Positions 1-8,889 of a stretch of 64,000 bases of DNA are shown piece by piece. Positions within the stretch are counted from its first letter, which is position 1, and each line of letters starts with the position of its first letter. The notes beneath the pieces were generated by a model. It was given only the letters and a program-made list of their open reading frames with translations. It made no database searches and was not told where the DNA came from. A program made the position numbers and the translations under genes. The DNA is from Streptomyces sp. NP160 (GTDB lineage: Bacteria > Actinomycetota > Actinomycetes > Actinomycetales > Quadrisphaeraceae), in assembly GCF_006335115.1 (NCBI RefSeq), contig NZ_VDMJ01000030.1, positions 1 to 64,000 on the forward strand, read 5' to 3'.

Positions 1-475
1 GCTGGAACCAGTTGCGGCCGGTGGGGTTGGCGGTCTTGACGTCTTCGATGGAGGTGGTGCCCAGGGTGGACAGGGTGAAGGGGATGCCGGCGGCGGCGGC
101 GGCGCTGGCGCCGGCGGTCTCGCCTTCGGTCTGCATGAGGCGGGTGAAGCCGGTGGGGGCGATGCCGAAGGGCATCGCGGAGGGGCCGCCCAACACCGTG
201 CAGGTGGTGTCGACGTGGGCGACGTCCCTGAGCACCCGGGGGTGGAACTCGACGTCGTGGAAGGCTTGGCGGGCGCGGGTGATGGAGATCTCGGCTTCGG
301 CGGAGCCGTCGGTGTAGTCGAAGGCGGCCTTGGGGGTGCGGCGCTTGGCGATGGTGCGCAGGTCCTCGATGGTCAGGGCTGCCTGCAGGCGGCGTTTGCG
401 GCCGTCCAGGGTGGGCTTCTTGAGCCGCACGTGCTCGAGCAGCTCGGCGGGCCTGGGAACCTGTCGCTGGACCAT
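1..475 (-). CDS. lldD: FMN-dependent alpha-hydroxy acid dehydrogenase, probable L-lactate dehydrogenase (partial)
   Basis: Only the N-terminal 158 codons are present; the rest lies beyond the left edge. The family oxidises L-2-hydroxy acids such as L-lactate to 2-oxo acids with FMN. Visible family features are the [11 protein letters not shown] segment (the DYxxGGA-type motif near residue 50), the PFGIAPTGF segment of the barrel start, and [11 protein letters not shown]. The ATG is preceded by AGGAAGG about 11 nt upstream. It follows rhaB by 26 bp, so it is the last gene of the rhamnose operon seen here, and L-lactate is what the preceding lactaldehyde dehydrogenase should make. That context favours lactate over other hydroxy acids; specificity is inferred, not seen. 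Confidence 0.85.
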   Translation of the reverse strand, partial: MVQRQVPRPAELLEHVRLKKPTLDGRKRRLQAALTIEDLRTIAKRRTPKAAFDYTDGSAEAEISITRARQAFHDVEFHPRVLRDVAHVDTTCTVLGGPSAMPFGIAPTGFTRLMQTEGETAGASAAAAAGIPFTLSTLGTTSIEDVKTANPTGRNWFQ

Positions 476-501
476 CGTCGGGTGGGCCTTCCTGGGTCGT
501 G

Positions 502-1944
502 TCAGTGCTGGGTGGTGCGGGCGCGCGCGCTGAACGTCTGCGGCGGGGACGAGCGCGCCACGACGGCGCGCAGCGCCTCGAGGTCTCCGCTGATGAGGCG
601 GTGGGTGCGGGCTTGGACCAGCAGGTTCCCCATCGCCGTCGCCTCCACCGGCCCGGCGACGACGGGCAGTCCGGTCAGGTCCGCCGCGAGCTGGCACAGC
701 AGCGCGTTCTGAGCCCCACCGCCGACCAGGTGCACCGTGCGCGTGGTGCGCCCGGTGAGCCTGTCGACGTCGCGGACGGTGGCCGCGTAGGCCTGCGCGA
801 GGCTCGCCAGGATGCTGCGGACCAGCTCGGGCGCCGATGCCGGCACCGGCTGTCCCTGCTCGGTGAGCAGGGCGGCGATGCGGGCGGGCACGTCGCCCGG
901 GGCCATCAGCCGCGGGTCGTTCGCGTCGAAGGTGGGGACGTCCGGGCGCACGAGCGCCGCCTGCTCCAGGAGGGTGGCCAGGTCGTGATCCTGCCCGGCC
1001 TTGGCCCAGGTGCGCAGCGACTCCGAGAGCAGCCACAGGCCCATGACGTTCTTGAGGAACCTCACGCGCCCGTCGACGCCCCCCTCGTTGGTGAACCCCG
1101 CCCGGCGCGCCTCGTCAGTGGCGACCGCCGTCTCGAGCTCGGCGCCGACCAGCGACCAGGTGCCGCAGGAGATGTACACGGCGTCCTCGGCGCGCATCGG
1201 CACCGCGGCCACCGCCGAGGCGGTGTCGTGGGAGCCCACCGTGGTGAGGGTGAGCCCGTCGGCGATGCCGAACTCGGCCCTCGCCTGCGCCGAGAGCTCG
1301 CCGACCACCGTGCCCGGCTCGACCACCTCGGGGAACAGCGTCACGGGCAGGTCCAGCCGGCGCAGCAGCTCGGTGTCCCAGCCACCGCCCCCGACCGGTA
1401 CCAGGCCGGTGGTGGAGGCGTTGGTGCGCTCGGCGACCTGGCGTCCTGTGGCCCAGTAGCCGAGCAGGTCGGGGATGAGCAGCAGCCTGTCGGCGAGCTC
1501 CAGCTCACCGCTGGCGCGCGCGGCGGCCAGCTGGAACAGGGTGTTGAACGGCAGGTGCTGCAGCCCGTTGCGCTGGAACAGCTCCTCGGGCCCCACCTGG
1601 GCGTGCACCGCCCGGACGCCGTCGTCGTTGCGCTCGTCGCGGTAGTGGTACGGGTTCCCGAGCAGCCGGCCCTCACGCAGCAGCCCGTGGTCCACCGCCC
1701 AGGAGTCCACCGCCGCTCCCACCAGCCCCGGCTCCTCCCGCGAGGCACGGCCCAGCCCCTGCATCGCGGCGGAGTACAGGGACAGCACGTCCCAGTGCAG
1801 CCCGTCGGGCAGGCGAACGGGGCGGTTCTCGAAGCGCGCGAGGTGACGCAGGTGCAGCTGCTCGCCGCCCCGCCCACCCTCGAGGGTGCCGGTGATGACC
1901 CGGCCGCTGGTGGCGCCGAGGTCGACCGCGGCGACGCTGCTCAT
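502..1944 (-). CDS. rhaB: L-rhamnulokinase
   Basis: FGGY-family carbohydrate kinase of 480 residues, the usual length for RhaB. It phosphorylates L-rhamnulose with ATP to rhamnulose 1-phosphate in the cytosol. The N-terminal phosphate loop DLGATSGRV (Asp8), the sugar-region [10 protein letters not shown], the GSHDTASAV and [11 protein letters not shown] segments of the hinge, and the C-terminal adenosine motif HLVGGGAQN are all present. The SWAVDxGL and CGTWSL signatures separate rhamnulokinases from xylulo- and glycerol kinases. It sits 7 nt after the aldolase/dehydrogenase gene and 26 bp before lldD, so it is in the same transcript as rhaI. No defects seen. Confidence 0.95.
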   Translation of the reverse strand: MSSVAAVDLGATSGRVITGTLEGGRGGEQLHLRHLARFENRPVRLPDGLHWDVLSLYSAAMQGLGRASREEPGLVGAAVDSWAVDHGLLREGRLLGNPYHYRDERNDDGVRAVHAQVGPEELFQRNGLQHLPFNTLFQLAAARASGELELADRLLLIPDLLGYWATGRQVAERTNASTTGLVPVGGGGWDTELLRRLDLPVTLFPEVVEPGTVVGELSAQARAEFGIADGLTLTTVGSHDTASAVAAVPMRAEDAVYISCGTWSLVGAELETAVATDEARRAGFTNEGGVDGRVRFLKNVMGLWLLSESLRTWAKAGQDHDLATLLEQAALVRPDVPTFDANDPRLMAPGDVPARIAALLTEQGQPVPASAPELVRSILASLAQAYAATVRDVDRLTGRTTRTVHLVGGGAQNALLCQLAADLTGLPVVAGPVEATAMGNLLVQARTHRLISGDLEALRAVVARSSPPQTFSARARTTQH

Positions 1945-1951
1945 CGCCGGC

Positions 1952-4009
1952 TCACCGCAGGAATGCGGCGGCCACGCCCGCGTCGACCGGGACGTGCAGC
2001 CCGGTGGTGTGGCTGAAGTCCGGTCCGGTGATGGCGGCGACGGCGTTGGCGACGTTCTCGGGCAGCACCTCGCGCTTGAGGATGGTGCGCTGGGCGTAGA
2101 ACTTCCCCAGGTCGCCCTCGTCGATGCCGTAGGTCTTGGCGCGGTTGGCGCCCCACCCGGAGGCGAAGATGCCCGAGCCGCGCACCACCCCGTCGGGGTT
2201 GATGCCGTTGACCTTCACCCCGTGCTCGCCGAGCTCGACGGCCAGCAGGCGCACCTGGTGGGCCTGGTCGGCCTTCGTGGCGGAGTAGGCGATGTTGTTC
2301 GGCCCGGCGAAGACGGAGTTCTTGCTCGAGATGTAGACGACGTCGCCGCCCAGCCCCTGCTCGATGAGCGGGCGCGCGGCGGCCTTGGAGACCAGGAAGG
2401 AGCCCTTGGCCATGACGTCGTGCTGCAGGTCCCAGTCCTTCGCGGTGGTCTCCAGCAGCGGCTTGGACAGGGACAGCCCGGCGTTGTTCACCACCAGGTC
2501 GATCCCCCCGAAGGCCAGCACCGCCGCCTCGACGGCGGTGGCGACGGCGGCCTCGTCGGTGACGTCCGCGGCGACCCCGACGGCGACGTCGCTGCTGACC
2601 CTCGCGCCGGTCTGCGCGGCGATCTCCTCGGCGGCGGCCTGCGCCTTCCCCAGGTCCAGGTCGGCGACGACGACGCAGGCGCCCTCCGCCGCGAGGCGGG
2701 TGGCGATGGCCTTGCCGATGCCGGAGGCGGCTCCGGTGACCAGCGCGATGCGGGTGGCGTGGCTCTTCGGCTTCGGCAGGCGGGCGAGCTTGGCCTCCTC
2801 CAGCGCCCAGTACTCGATGCGGAACTTCTCCGACTCGGCGATGGGGGAGTAGGTGGAGACCGCCTCGGCGCCGCGCATGACGTTGATGGCGTTGAGGTAG
2901 AACTCGCCCGCCACGCGGGCGGTCTGCTTGTCCTTGCCGTAGCTGAGCATGCCCACGCCGGGCACGAGGACGATCGCCGGGTCCGCCCCGCGGATGGCGG
3001 GGCTGTCGGCGTCGGCGTGGCGGTCGTAGTAGGCCTGGTAGTCCTCGCGGTAGGCGGTGTGCAGCTCGCGCAGCCGGGCGGTGGCCTCCTCGACCGTCGC
3101 CGTGGTCGGCAGGTCCAGCACCATCGGCTTGACCTTGGTGCGCAGGAAGTGGTCCGGGCAGGAGGTGCCCAGGGCCGCCAGGCGCGGCAGCGCCTCCCGG
3201 GCGAGGAAGTCGAGCACCCGGGGGTCGTCGGTGAAGTGACCGACCACGGGGTGGTCGTGGCTGGCGAGCCCGCGGACCGCGGGGGCCAGGGCAGCGGCGC
3301 GGGTGCGGCGCTCAGCCTCGGGCAGCGCCTCGAAGCCGGGGCGGACCGGGCCGAAGGGCTCCGCACTGCCCTTCTGGTCGATGTGCGCCTGGGCCGTGGC
3401 GATGATCCACAGGGAGTTGGCCTCGGCCTGCTCGGAGGTCTCGCCCCAGGCGGTGATGCCGTGCCCGCCGAGGATGCAGCCGACGGCGTCGGGGTTGGCC
3501 TCCTTCACCGCGGCGATGTCCAGGCCGAGCTGGAAGCCGGGGCGCCGCCACGGCACCCACACGACCTTCGGTCCGAAGACCTCCTTCGTCAGGGCCTCGC
3601 CGTCGGCGGCGGTGGCGATGGCGATGCCGGCGTCGGGGTGCAGGTGGTCGACGTGGGCGGCGTCGACCAGGGCGTGCATGGCGGTGTCGATGGAGGGGGC
3701 TGCGCCGCCCCTGCCGAACAGGCAGTGGTCGAAGGCGGCGACCATCTCGTCCTCGCGCTCCACCCCGGGGTAGACCTCGCGCAGGGCGCGGACCCGGTCC
3801 AGGTGCAGGACCGCCAGGCCGGACTCGGTCAGGGTGCCCAGGTCACCGCCGGAGCCCTTCACCCACAGCAGGTCGACCTCCTGGCCGGTCACCGGGTCGG
3901 TGGCGGTGCCCTTGGCGGAGGTGTTGCCGCCGGCGTAGTTGGTGTTCGCCGGGTCGGCGCCGAGCCGGTGCGAGCGGGCGATCAGGTCGGCGGCGGTGGG
4001 GTTGGTCAT
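1952..4009 (-). CDS. rhaE: Bifunctional rhamnulose-1-phosphate aldolase / L-lactaldehyde dehydrogenase
   Basis: A 685-residue fusion. Residues about 1-400 are a class II aldolase with metal-binding HLHPDAG and LGGHGI histidines; residues about 420-685 are a short-chain dehydrogenase with TGAASGIG (NAD site), VNNAGLS and the YSATK catalytic motif. The family cleaves rhamnulose 1-phosphate to DHAP and L-lactaldehyde, then oxidises the aldehyde to L-lactate, so the toxic aldehyde stays on one polypeptide. The reading frame is open 79 codons further upstream, but that part has shadow-like Pro/Thr/Ser composition and overlaps rhaI. The ATG after GAGGA was therefore chosen, leaving 49 bp between the genes. 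Such fusions (RhaEW/YuxG type) are established in Bacillus, Chloroflexus and actinobacteria. Confidence 0.93.
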   Translation of the reverse strand: MTNPTAADLIARSHRLGADPANTNYAGGNTSAKGTATDPVTGQEVDLLWVKGSGGDLGTLTESGLAVLHLDRVRALREVYPGVEREDEMVAAFDHCLFGRGGAAPSIDTAMHALVDAAHVDHLHPDAGIAIATAADGEALTKEVFGPKVVWVPWRRPGFQLGLDIAAVKEANPDAVGCILGGHGITAWGETSEQAEANSLWIIATAQAHIDQKGSAEPFGPVRPGFEALPEAERRTRAAALAPAVRGLASHDHPVVGHFTDDPRVLDFLAREALPRLAALGTSCPDHFLRTKVKPMVLDLPTTATVEEATARLRELHTAYREDYQAYYDRHADADSPAIRGADPAIVLVPGVGMLSYGKDKQTARVAGEFYLNAINVMRGAEAVSTYSPIAESEKFRIEYWALEEAKLARLPKPKSHATRIALVTGAASGIGKAIATRLAAEGACVVVADLDLGKAQAAAEEIAAQTGARVSSDVAVGVAADVTDEAAVATAVEAAVLAFGGIDLVVNNAGLSLSKPLLETTAKDWDLQHDVMAKGSFLVSKAAARPLIEQGLGGDVVYISSKNSVFAGPNNIAYSATKADQAHQVRLLAVELGEHGVKVNGINPDGVVRGSGIFASGWGANRAKTYGIDEGDLGKFYAQRTILKREVLPENVANAVAAITGPDFSHTTGLHVPVDAGVAAAFLR

Positions 4010-4058
4010 GGCGTCCTCGGGGGGTGGCGGGTCGTCGCTGGTCGGGGCCGAGCGGTGC

Positions 4059-5228
4059 TCAGGCGCCCCAGGAGGCCTGGGACCCGCCGATGCGCTCGGC
4101 GGCGACGCGGTCGAGGTACCCGGTGGCGGCGAAGGCGGCGTAGGGGTCGCGCGGCAGGCCGCGGCTCTCGCGGAGGTCGGCGAGCAGGTCGCGGACGTCG
4201 GTGTTGTAGGCGTCCATGAGGACGCCGTTCGCGCCGAGCACGTCACCGGCCGCCTGGGCCGCCGCCAGCGCCTCGCGGTCGACCAGGAGCGCCTTGGCGG
4301 TGGCCTCCTGGACGTTGGTCACCGAGCGGATCTGGCCGGGGATCTTCGGCTCGATGTTGTGGCACTGGTCGAGCATGAAGTTGACCCCGGAGCCGGGCAG
4401 GTGGGCGCCGGCGCTCACGATCTCGCTCATGATGCGGAACAGCTGGAACGGGTCGGCGGCGCCGACGATGAGGTCGTCGTCGGCGTAGAAGCGGCTGTTG
4501 AAGTCGAAGGCGCCGAGGCGGCCAGCGCGCAGCAGCTGCGCCACGACGAACTCGATGTTGGTGCCGGGCGCGTGGTGGCCGGTGTCGAGCACCACGGAGG
4601 CCTGCTCGCCCAGGGCCAGGCAGTGCAGCAGCGAGGTGCCCCAGTCCGGCACGTCGGTGGCGTAGAACGCCGGCTCGAAGAACTTGTACTCGAGCAGCAG
4701 GCGCATGTCGTCGTCCAAGGCTGCGTAGACCTGCGCGAGGCCCTCGGCGAGGCGGTCCTGGCGGGCGCGCAGGTCGTCCTGGCCGGGGTAGTTCAGCCCG
4801 TCGGCCAGCCAGACCTTGAGGTCCTTCGACCCGGTCTCGCGCATGACGTCGATGCACGCCAGGTGGTGCTGGACGGCCTTGGCGCGCACGCGGGCGTCGG
4901 GGTTGCACAGCGAGCCGAGGCGGTAGTCGTCGTCCTGGAAGACGTTGGAGTTGATGGCGCCGATGCTCACGCCCTCGTCGGCGGCGTGCGCGGCGAGCTT
5001 GCCGAAGTCGTCCACGAGGTCCCAGGGGATGTGCAGCGAGACGCGCGGGGCGGCTCCGGTGTGGCGGTGCACCTGCGCGGCGTCGCTGATCTTCTCGAAG
5101 GGGTCACGGGGCACACCGGGGGTGGAGAACACCTTGAAGCGGGTGCCGGAGTTGCCGAAGGCCCAGCTCGGCAGCTCGATCGTCTGCTGGGCCAGGGCCG
5201 CCAGCGCTTCGTCGCGCAGGTCTGACAC
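4059..5228 (-). CDS. rhaI: L-rhamnose isomerase (RhaI type)
   Basis: A 389-residue TIM-barrel isomerase converting L-rhamnose to L-rhamnulose, the first step of the pathway. Metal and substrate motifs characteristic of the RhaI (Pseudomonas stutzeri-like) group are visible: LLEYKFFEPAFYAT, VLDTGHHAPGTNIE and GAFDFNSRFYADDDL. These differ from E. coli RhaA. It is the first gene of the minus-strand operon rhaI-rhaE-rhaB-lldD. A LacI-type operator lies 18 bp before its start codon, just after the predicted -10 box. No defects are evident. Confidence 0.94.
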   Translation of the reverse strand: MSDLRDEALAALAQQTIELPSWAFGNSGTRFKVFSTPGVPRDPFEKISDAAQVHRHTGAAPRVSLHIPWDLVDDFGKLAAHAADEGVSIGAINSNVFQDDDYRLGSLCNPDARVRAKAVQHHLACIDVMRETGSKDLKVWLADGLNYPGQDDLRARQDRLAEGLAQVYAALDDDMRLLLEYKFFEPAFYATDVPDWGTSLLHCLALGEQASVVLDTGHHAPGTNIEFVVAQLLRAGRLGAFDFNSRFYADDDLIVGAADPFQLFRIMSEIVSAGAHLPGSGVNFMLDQCHNIEPKIPGQIRSVTNVQEATAKALLVDREALAAAQAAGDVLGANGVLMDAYNTDVRDLLADLRESRGLPRDPYAAFAATGYLDRVAAERIGGSQASWGA

Positions 5229-5246
5229 GGGAGCTCCGTCCGTCGA

Positions 5247-5258
5247 TGAAACGATTCA
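5247..5258. promoter_or_regulatory. LacI-family operator upstream of rhaI
   Basis: TGAAACGATTCA, an imperfect dyad with the central CG typical of LacI-family sites. The identical 12-mer recurs at 6488-6499 before the transporter operon. It lies between the predicted -10 box of rhaI and its start codon, so a bound repressor would block initiation or early elongation. The likely ligand is the divergent LacI protein at 5351-6394. Confidence 0.8.
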
Positions 5259-5261
5259 GAC

Positions 5262-5291
5262 ACGCTAGCCGGGTACGTCGCCCATCGTCAA
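5262..5291 (-). promoter_or_regulatory. Predicted sigma-70-type promoter of rhaI operon
   Basis: On the minus strand, TTGACG (5291-5286) is followed after 18 bp by TAGCGT (5267-5262). The operator begins 3 nt after the -10 box. Predicted from consensus only. Confidence 0.55.
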
Positions 5292-5338
5292 CGCCCCTGC
5301 CGGGCGCACGTCAGGCCCCCAGGGTGCCCGGGGGCGGC

Positions 5339-5344
5339 TAGCGT
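5339..5344 (+). promoter_or_regulatory. -10 box for apparently leaderless lacI-family gene
   Basis: TAGCGT ends 6 nt before the first GTG of the regulator gene, and no Shine-Dalgarno sequence precedes that GTG. This is the usual arrangement of leaderless actinobacterial genes. The operator motif is absent here, so autoregulation through this box is not indicated. Confidence 0.5.
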
Positions 5345-5350
5345 GCCGAC

Positions 5351-6394
5351 GTGGTGGTGGGCATCAAGGACGTCGCGCGCGAGGCCGGGGTGTCCGTCGG
5401 CACCGTCAGCAACGTGCTCAACCGCCCCGACAGCGTCAGCCCCGCCAAGCGCGCCTTGGTCGAGGCCGCCGTCGTGCGCCTGGGGTACGTGCGCAACGAG
5501 TCGGCCCGCCAGCTGCGGGCGGGGTCCTCGCGCACCATCGCCCTGGTGGTGCTCGACGTGGCCAACCCGTTCTTCGCCGACGTCATCGCCGGCGCGGAGG
5601 AGGCTGCCGAGGACGTCGGCGCCCTCGTCGTCGTCTCCAACAGCGCGGGGAACCCCGACCGCGAGGCGCGGCACCTCGCGCGCCTCGAGGCCCAGCGCGT
5701 CATGGGGGTGCTCCTGTCGCCGGTGCGGGAGGGGGAGAACCCCGCAGTCGCGGAGCTCGAGCGGCGCGGCACGCCGGTCGTGCTGGTCGACAGGGTCTCG
5801 GAGTCCGCCGCCGCACCCTCGGTCGCGGTGGACGACGTGCGCGGCGGCCGGCTGGCGGGGGAGCACCTGCTCTCCCTCGGGCACCGCCGCATCGCCTTCG
5901 TCGGGGGGCCGGACCACCTCGGGCAGGTGCGCGACCGCCTCGCCGGGCTCCGCACTGCCGCCGGCGGCGCGGGTGCCCAGGGTGGCGCCGCCGCGGTGGA
6001 GGTCGTGCCCAGCGACGACATGTCGGTGCGCGCCGGCAGCGCCGCGGCAGCGCGCCTGTTCGCCCAGTGGCCCGACCCCGCGGACCGGCCGACGGCGGTC
6101 TTCTGCGCCAACGACCTGCTGGCCCTCGGCGTGCTCAACGAGTGCGTGCGCCGCGGGGTGCGCGTCCCGCACGAGCTGGCGCTGGTGGGGTACGACGACA
6201 TCGGCTACGCCGGCACGGCGGCGGTGCCCCTCACCTCCGTGCGCCAGCCCCGCGAGCTGCTGGGGCGCACGGCGGTCGAGCTGCTGCTGGAGGCTGTCGA
6301 GGGGGCGGCGGGCGAGGACGCCCGCGGTGAGGGGCGCCACGTGCAGTTCGTCCCCGAGCTCGTCGTCCGCGAGTCGACCCGCTCCTCGCGCTGA
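5351..6394 (+). CDS. LacI-family transcriptional regulator of rhamnose genes
   Basis: 347 residues with the LacI N-terminal helix-turn-helix (IKDVAREAGVSVGTVSNVLN) and hinge-helix region (SARQLRAGSSRTIALVV). A periplasmic-binding-protein-like effector domain follows, with the family segment AVFCANDLLALG and the C-terminal VGYDDIGYA. It is divergent from rhaI and precedes the ABC importer. The two identical TGAAACGATTCA sites flanking it point to local repression relieved by rhamnose or a rhamnose metabolite, which is an inference. Three consecutive GTG codons (5351, 5354, 5357) make the exact start uncertain; the first fits leaderless initiation. Confidence 0.88.
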   Translation: MVVGIKDVAREAGVSVGTVSNVLNRPDSVSPAKRALVEAAVVRLGYVRNESARQLRAGSSRTIALVVLDVANPFFADVIAGAEEAAEDVGALVVVSNSAGNPDREARHLARLEAQRVMGVLLSPVREGENPAVAELERRGTPVVLVDRVSESAAAPSVAVDDVRGGRLAGEHLLSLGHRRIAFVGGPDHLGQVRDRLAGLRTAAGGAGAQGGAAAVEVVPSDDMSVRAGSAAAARLFAQWPDPADRPTAVFCANDLLALGVLNECVRRGVRVPHELALVGYDDIGYAGTAAVPLTSVRQPRELLGRTAVELLLEAVEGAAGEDARGEGRHVQFVPELVVRESTRSSR

Positions 6395-6449
6395 GGCCCC
6401 CAGCCCCGCGACCCGTCCGGGGCGCGGAGCCGTCGTCATCACGAAGTGC

Positions 6450-6479
6450 TTGACGGCACTGCGGCCGGACGCGTACGTT
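6450..6479 (+). promoter_or_regulatory. Predicted promoter of sugar importer / rhamnosidase operon
   Basis: TTGACG (6450-6455), 18-bp spacer, TACGTT (6474-6479), followed 8 nt later by the LacI-type operator. The layout mirrors the rhaI promoter. Confidence 0.55.
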
Positions 6480-6487
6480 CCCGCCAC

Positions 6488-6499
6488 TGAAACGATTCA
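6488..6499. promoter_or_regulatory. LacI-family operator upstream of sugar-binding protein gene
   Basis: TGAAACGATTCA, identical to the site before rhaI, placed around the expected transcription start of the importer operon. It couples uptake and rhamnosidase expression to rhamnose catabolism. Confidence 0.8.
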
Positions 6500-6550
6500 T
6501 TGACGGTGGCCGGGACATCCCGCCACCGCCCGTCTCGACGAGGAGACCCC

Positions 6551-7876
6551 GTGAAGGTGCCCCGCTCCCGCCTGCTCGCAGCCCTGGTGGCCGCCCCCCT
6601 CCTGCTCACCGGCTGCAGCGCCGGCTCCCTGGGCTCCTCCTCCGACGACGCCGGTGGCGGCACGACCATCACCTTCCTGGTGGACACCGCCGACTCGAGC
6701 GTGAAGCCCGCCGAGGCCCTCGCCGAGGCGTTCCACGAGCAGAACCCCGACATCACCGTCGAGGTCGAGACGCGCCCGGGCGGCACCGACGGCGACAACC
6801 TCGTCAAGACGCGCCTGTCGACCGGGACGATGGACGACGTCTTCCTCTACAACTCGGGGTCGCTCTTCCAGCAGATCGACCCGGCGAAGAACCTGGTGCC
6901 CATCACCGACCAGCCCTACGCCGCCGACATCGACGAGTCCTTCAAGCCCAACGCCTCTGCGGGCGGAGAGCTGTACGGCGCCCCGATCGGCACGGCCATG
7001 GGCGGCGGCGTGCTCTACAACCGCGACGTCTACTCCCAGCTCGGGCTGTCCGTGCCCACCACGTGGCAGCAGTTCATCGAGAACAGCCAGAAGATCAAGG
7101 ACTCCGGCGGTGGTGTCGCCCCGGTCGTCCAGACCTACGGCGACACCTGGACGTCCCAGCTCTTCGTCCTCGGTGACTTCCACAACGTGGCTGCGGCCGA
7201 ACCGACCTTCGCGGACGACTTCACCGCCAACAAGGCGAAGTTCGCCACCGACCCCGCCGCCCTCAAGGGCTTCGAGCACCTCCAGCAGGTCCACGATGCA
7301 GGCCTGACCAACACCGACTTCGCCTCCGCCACCCTCGCGGACGGCCTGCGGATGGTCGCCGACGGCACCGGCGCCCAGTACCCGATGCTGTCGGCCATCG
7401 CCGCTGGAGGCCTCGCCACCGCTGCCGGGGGGAACACGGACTCGGTCGGCTTCTTCGCGCTGCCCGGGGACGACGCCGCCAGCAACGGCCTCACGGCCTG
7501 GTACCCGGCGGGCGCCTACATCCCCAAGAGCACGAGCGGCGCGGAGCTCGAGGCGGCGAAGGCGTTCCTGGGGTTCATCGCCAGCCCCGCGGGCTGCGAC
7601 GCGCAGACGTCGGCGTCCGCGCCGACCGGCCCGTACCTCGTGTCCGGCTGCGAGCTGCCGAGCGACACCTCGCAGCTCACCAAGGACGTCGTGAAGTACT
7701 TCGACGACGGGAAGCAGAGCCCGGCGCTGGAGTTCCTCTCCCCGGTGAAGGGCCCGAGCCTGGAGCAGATCACCGTGCAGGTGGGCTCCGGGATCAGCAC
7801 CGCCGCGCAGGGCGCCGCCCTCTACGACCAGGACGTCGAGAAGCAGGCGCAGCAGCTCGGCCTCGCCGGCTGGTGA
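6551..7876 (+). CDS. ABC transporter sugar-binding lipoprotein (CUT1 family)
   Basis: 441 residues. The start is a GTG with AGGAG 5 nt upstream; the frame stays open 17 codons further but without a ribosome-binding site. A signal peptide with a hydrophobic stretch ends in the lipobox LLTGC, so the mature protein is membrane-anchored outside the cell. The rest resembles extracellular solute-binding protein family 1, with segments such as MGGGVLYNRDVYSQLGLSVP. It is the first gene of importer - permease - permease - rhamnosidase. Its placement behind the LacI operator suggests it binds rhamnose or rhamnosylated oligosaccharides; the ligand cannot be read from sequence. Confidence 0.88.
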   Translation: MKVPRSRLLAALVAAPLLLTGCSAGSLGSSSDDAGGGTTITFLVDTADSSVKPAEALAEAFHEQNPDITVEVETRPGGTDGDNLVKTRLSTGTMDDVFLYNSGSLFQQIDPAKNLVPITDQPYAADIDESFKPNASAGGELYGAPIGTAMGGGVLYNRDVYSQLGLSVPTTWQQFIENSQKIKDSGGGVAPVVQTYGDTWTSQLFVLGDFHNVAAAEPTFADDFTANKAKFATDPAALKGFEHLQQVHDAGLTNTDFASATLADGLRMVADGTGAQYPMLSAIAAGGLATAAGGNTDSVGFFALPGDDAASNGLTAWYPAGAYIPKSTSGAELEAAKAFLGFIASPAGCDAQTSASAPTGPYLVSGCELPSDTSQLTKDVVKYFDDGKQSPALEFLSPVKGPSLEQITVQVGSGISTAAQGAALYDQDVEKQAQQLGLAGW

Positions 7877-7888
7877 CCTCCCTCCCCA

Positions 7889-7923
7889 CCCGCCCCGGCC
7901 CGCACGCAGCGGGCCGGGGCGGG
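7889..7923 (+). terminator. Strong intercistronic stem-loop (attenuator/mRNA stabiliser)
   Basis: A perfect 15-bp GC inverted repeat (arms 7889-7903 and 7909-7923) with the 5-nt loop ACGCA, lying 12 nt after the binding-protein stop codon and 33 nt before the permease start. There is no T-tract. Hairpins at this place in malE-malF-like operons reduce downstream transcript relative to the abundant binding protein. Confidence 0.7.
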
Positions 7924-7956
7924 GGCCCCCCGACCGCACCCACCCCAGGAGGAGCC

Positions 7957-8889
7957 GTGGCCAGCACCACGACAGCGCTCCCGCCGGTGCCGCCGGCACC
8001 GGCCGGCCAGCCGCGCGCGACGCGCCGCGGGCGCCGAGGCAGCCCCTACCCGAGCTGGTTCTACCTGCCGGCCGCGGTCATCTACGGGGGGATCTTCCTG
8101 CTGCCGACGTTCGCGTCGTTCTACTTCAGCCTCACCCGCTGGAACTTCAACAGCTCGGAGTTCATCGGGCTGGGGAACTTCGTGCAGTTCTTCCGCGAGC
8201 CCGCGCTCGTGAAGGGCTTCGTCAACACGCTCGTCTTCGGTGCGGTGACCTCCGTCCTCAAGGTCGTCCTCGGGATGGCCCTCGGCGTGCTCCTCACCAG
8301 CCAGATCATCGGCCGCGGCTACCTGCGCTCGGTGGTGTTCTTCCCGGTGCTGGTCTCCACCATCGGAGTGGGCATCACCTTCACCGCGCTCATGAACCCC
8401 ACCCGTGGCCTCATCAACCAGGTCATCGGCCTGGTGGGCGTCACCGGCCCCGGCTGGCTCACCGACCCGCAGATCGCGCTGCTGTCCGTGGCCCTCGTCG
8501 ACGTCTGGAAGGGGGTGGGCCTGGCCACCGTCATCTACATCGCGGGCATCGTCTCCATCCCGCAGGAGTACACCGAGGCTGCCGCCGTCGACGGCGCCTC
8601 CGCCTGGCAGCGCTTCCGCAACGTCACGCTGCCGCTGTCGTGGCCGGCCACGTCCACCGTCGTCACCCTCAGCCTCATCGGCGGGCTGCGCTCGTTCGAC
8701 CTCATCTGGGCGATGACGCGCGGTGGTCCCGGCTTCACCTCCGACGTCATCGCCTCGGTCATCTACAAGCAGTACCAGGCCGGCTTCTACGGCCTCTCGA
8801 CCGCCGGCAACGTCGTCCTGTTCCTCGTCGTCACCGCCGTCGTCGTCCCGCTGACGCGCTGGCTGGCCAAGAAGGAGGTGGCCCTGTGA
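7957..8889 (+). CDS. ABC sugar transporter permease 1 (CUT1)
   Basis: 310 residues with six predicted membrane segments and the cytoplasmic EAA loop EYTEAAAVDGASAWQRF, which contacts the ATPase. The reading frame begins at the previous stop codon, but AGGAGGAGCC directly before GTG 7957 fixes this start, after the stem-loop. A basic N-terminal tail (RATRRGRRG) precedes the first membrane helix. It overlaps the next permease gene by 1 nt (TGATG). Partner subunits are the lipoprotein upstream and permease 2 downstream. No ATPase gene is in the cluster, so a shared MsiK-type ATPase encoded elsewhere is expected. Confidence 0.9.
   Translation: MASTTTALPPVPPAPAGQPRATRRGRRGSPYPSWFYLPAAVIYGGIFLLPTFASFYFSLTRWNFNSSEFIGLGNFVQFFREPALVKGFVNTLVFGAVTSVLKVVLGMALGVLLTSQIIGRGYLRSVVFFPVLVSTIGVGITFTALMNPTRGLINQVIGLVGVTGPGWLTDPQIALLSVALVDVWKGVGLATVIYIAGIVSIPQEYTEAAAVDGASAWQRFRNVTLPLSWPATSTVVTLSLIGGLRSFDLIWAMTRGGPGFTSDVIASVIYKQYQAGFYGLSTAGNVVLFLVVTAVVVPLTRWLAKKEVAL

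Noticed and set aside
1886-4219. 777-codon plus-strand frame opposite rhaE
   Set aside because: Shadow of the aldolase/dehydrogenase fusion, which has full catalytic motifs on the minus strand.
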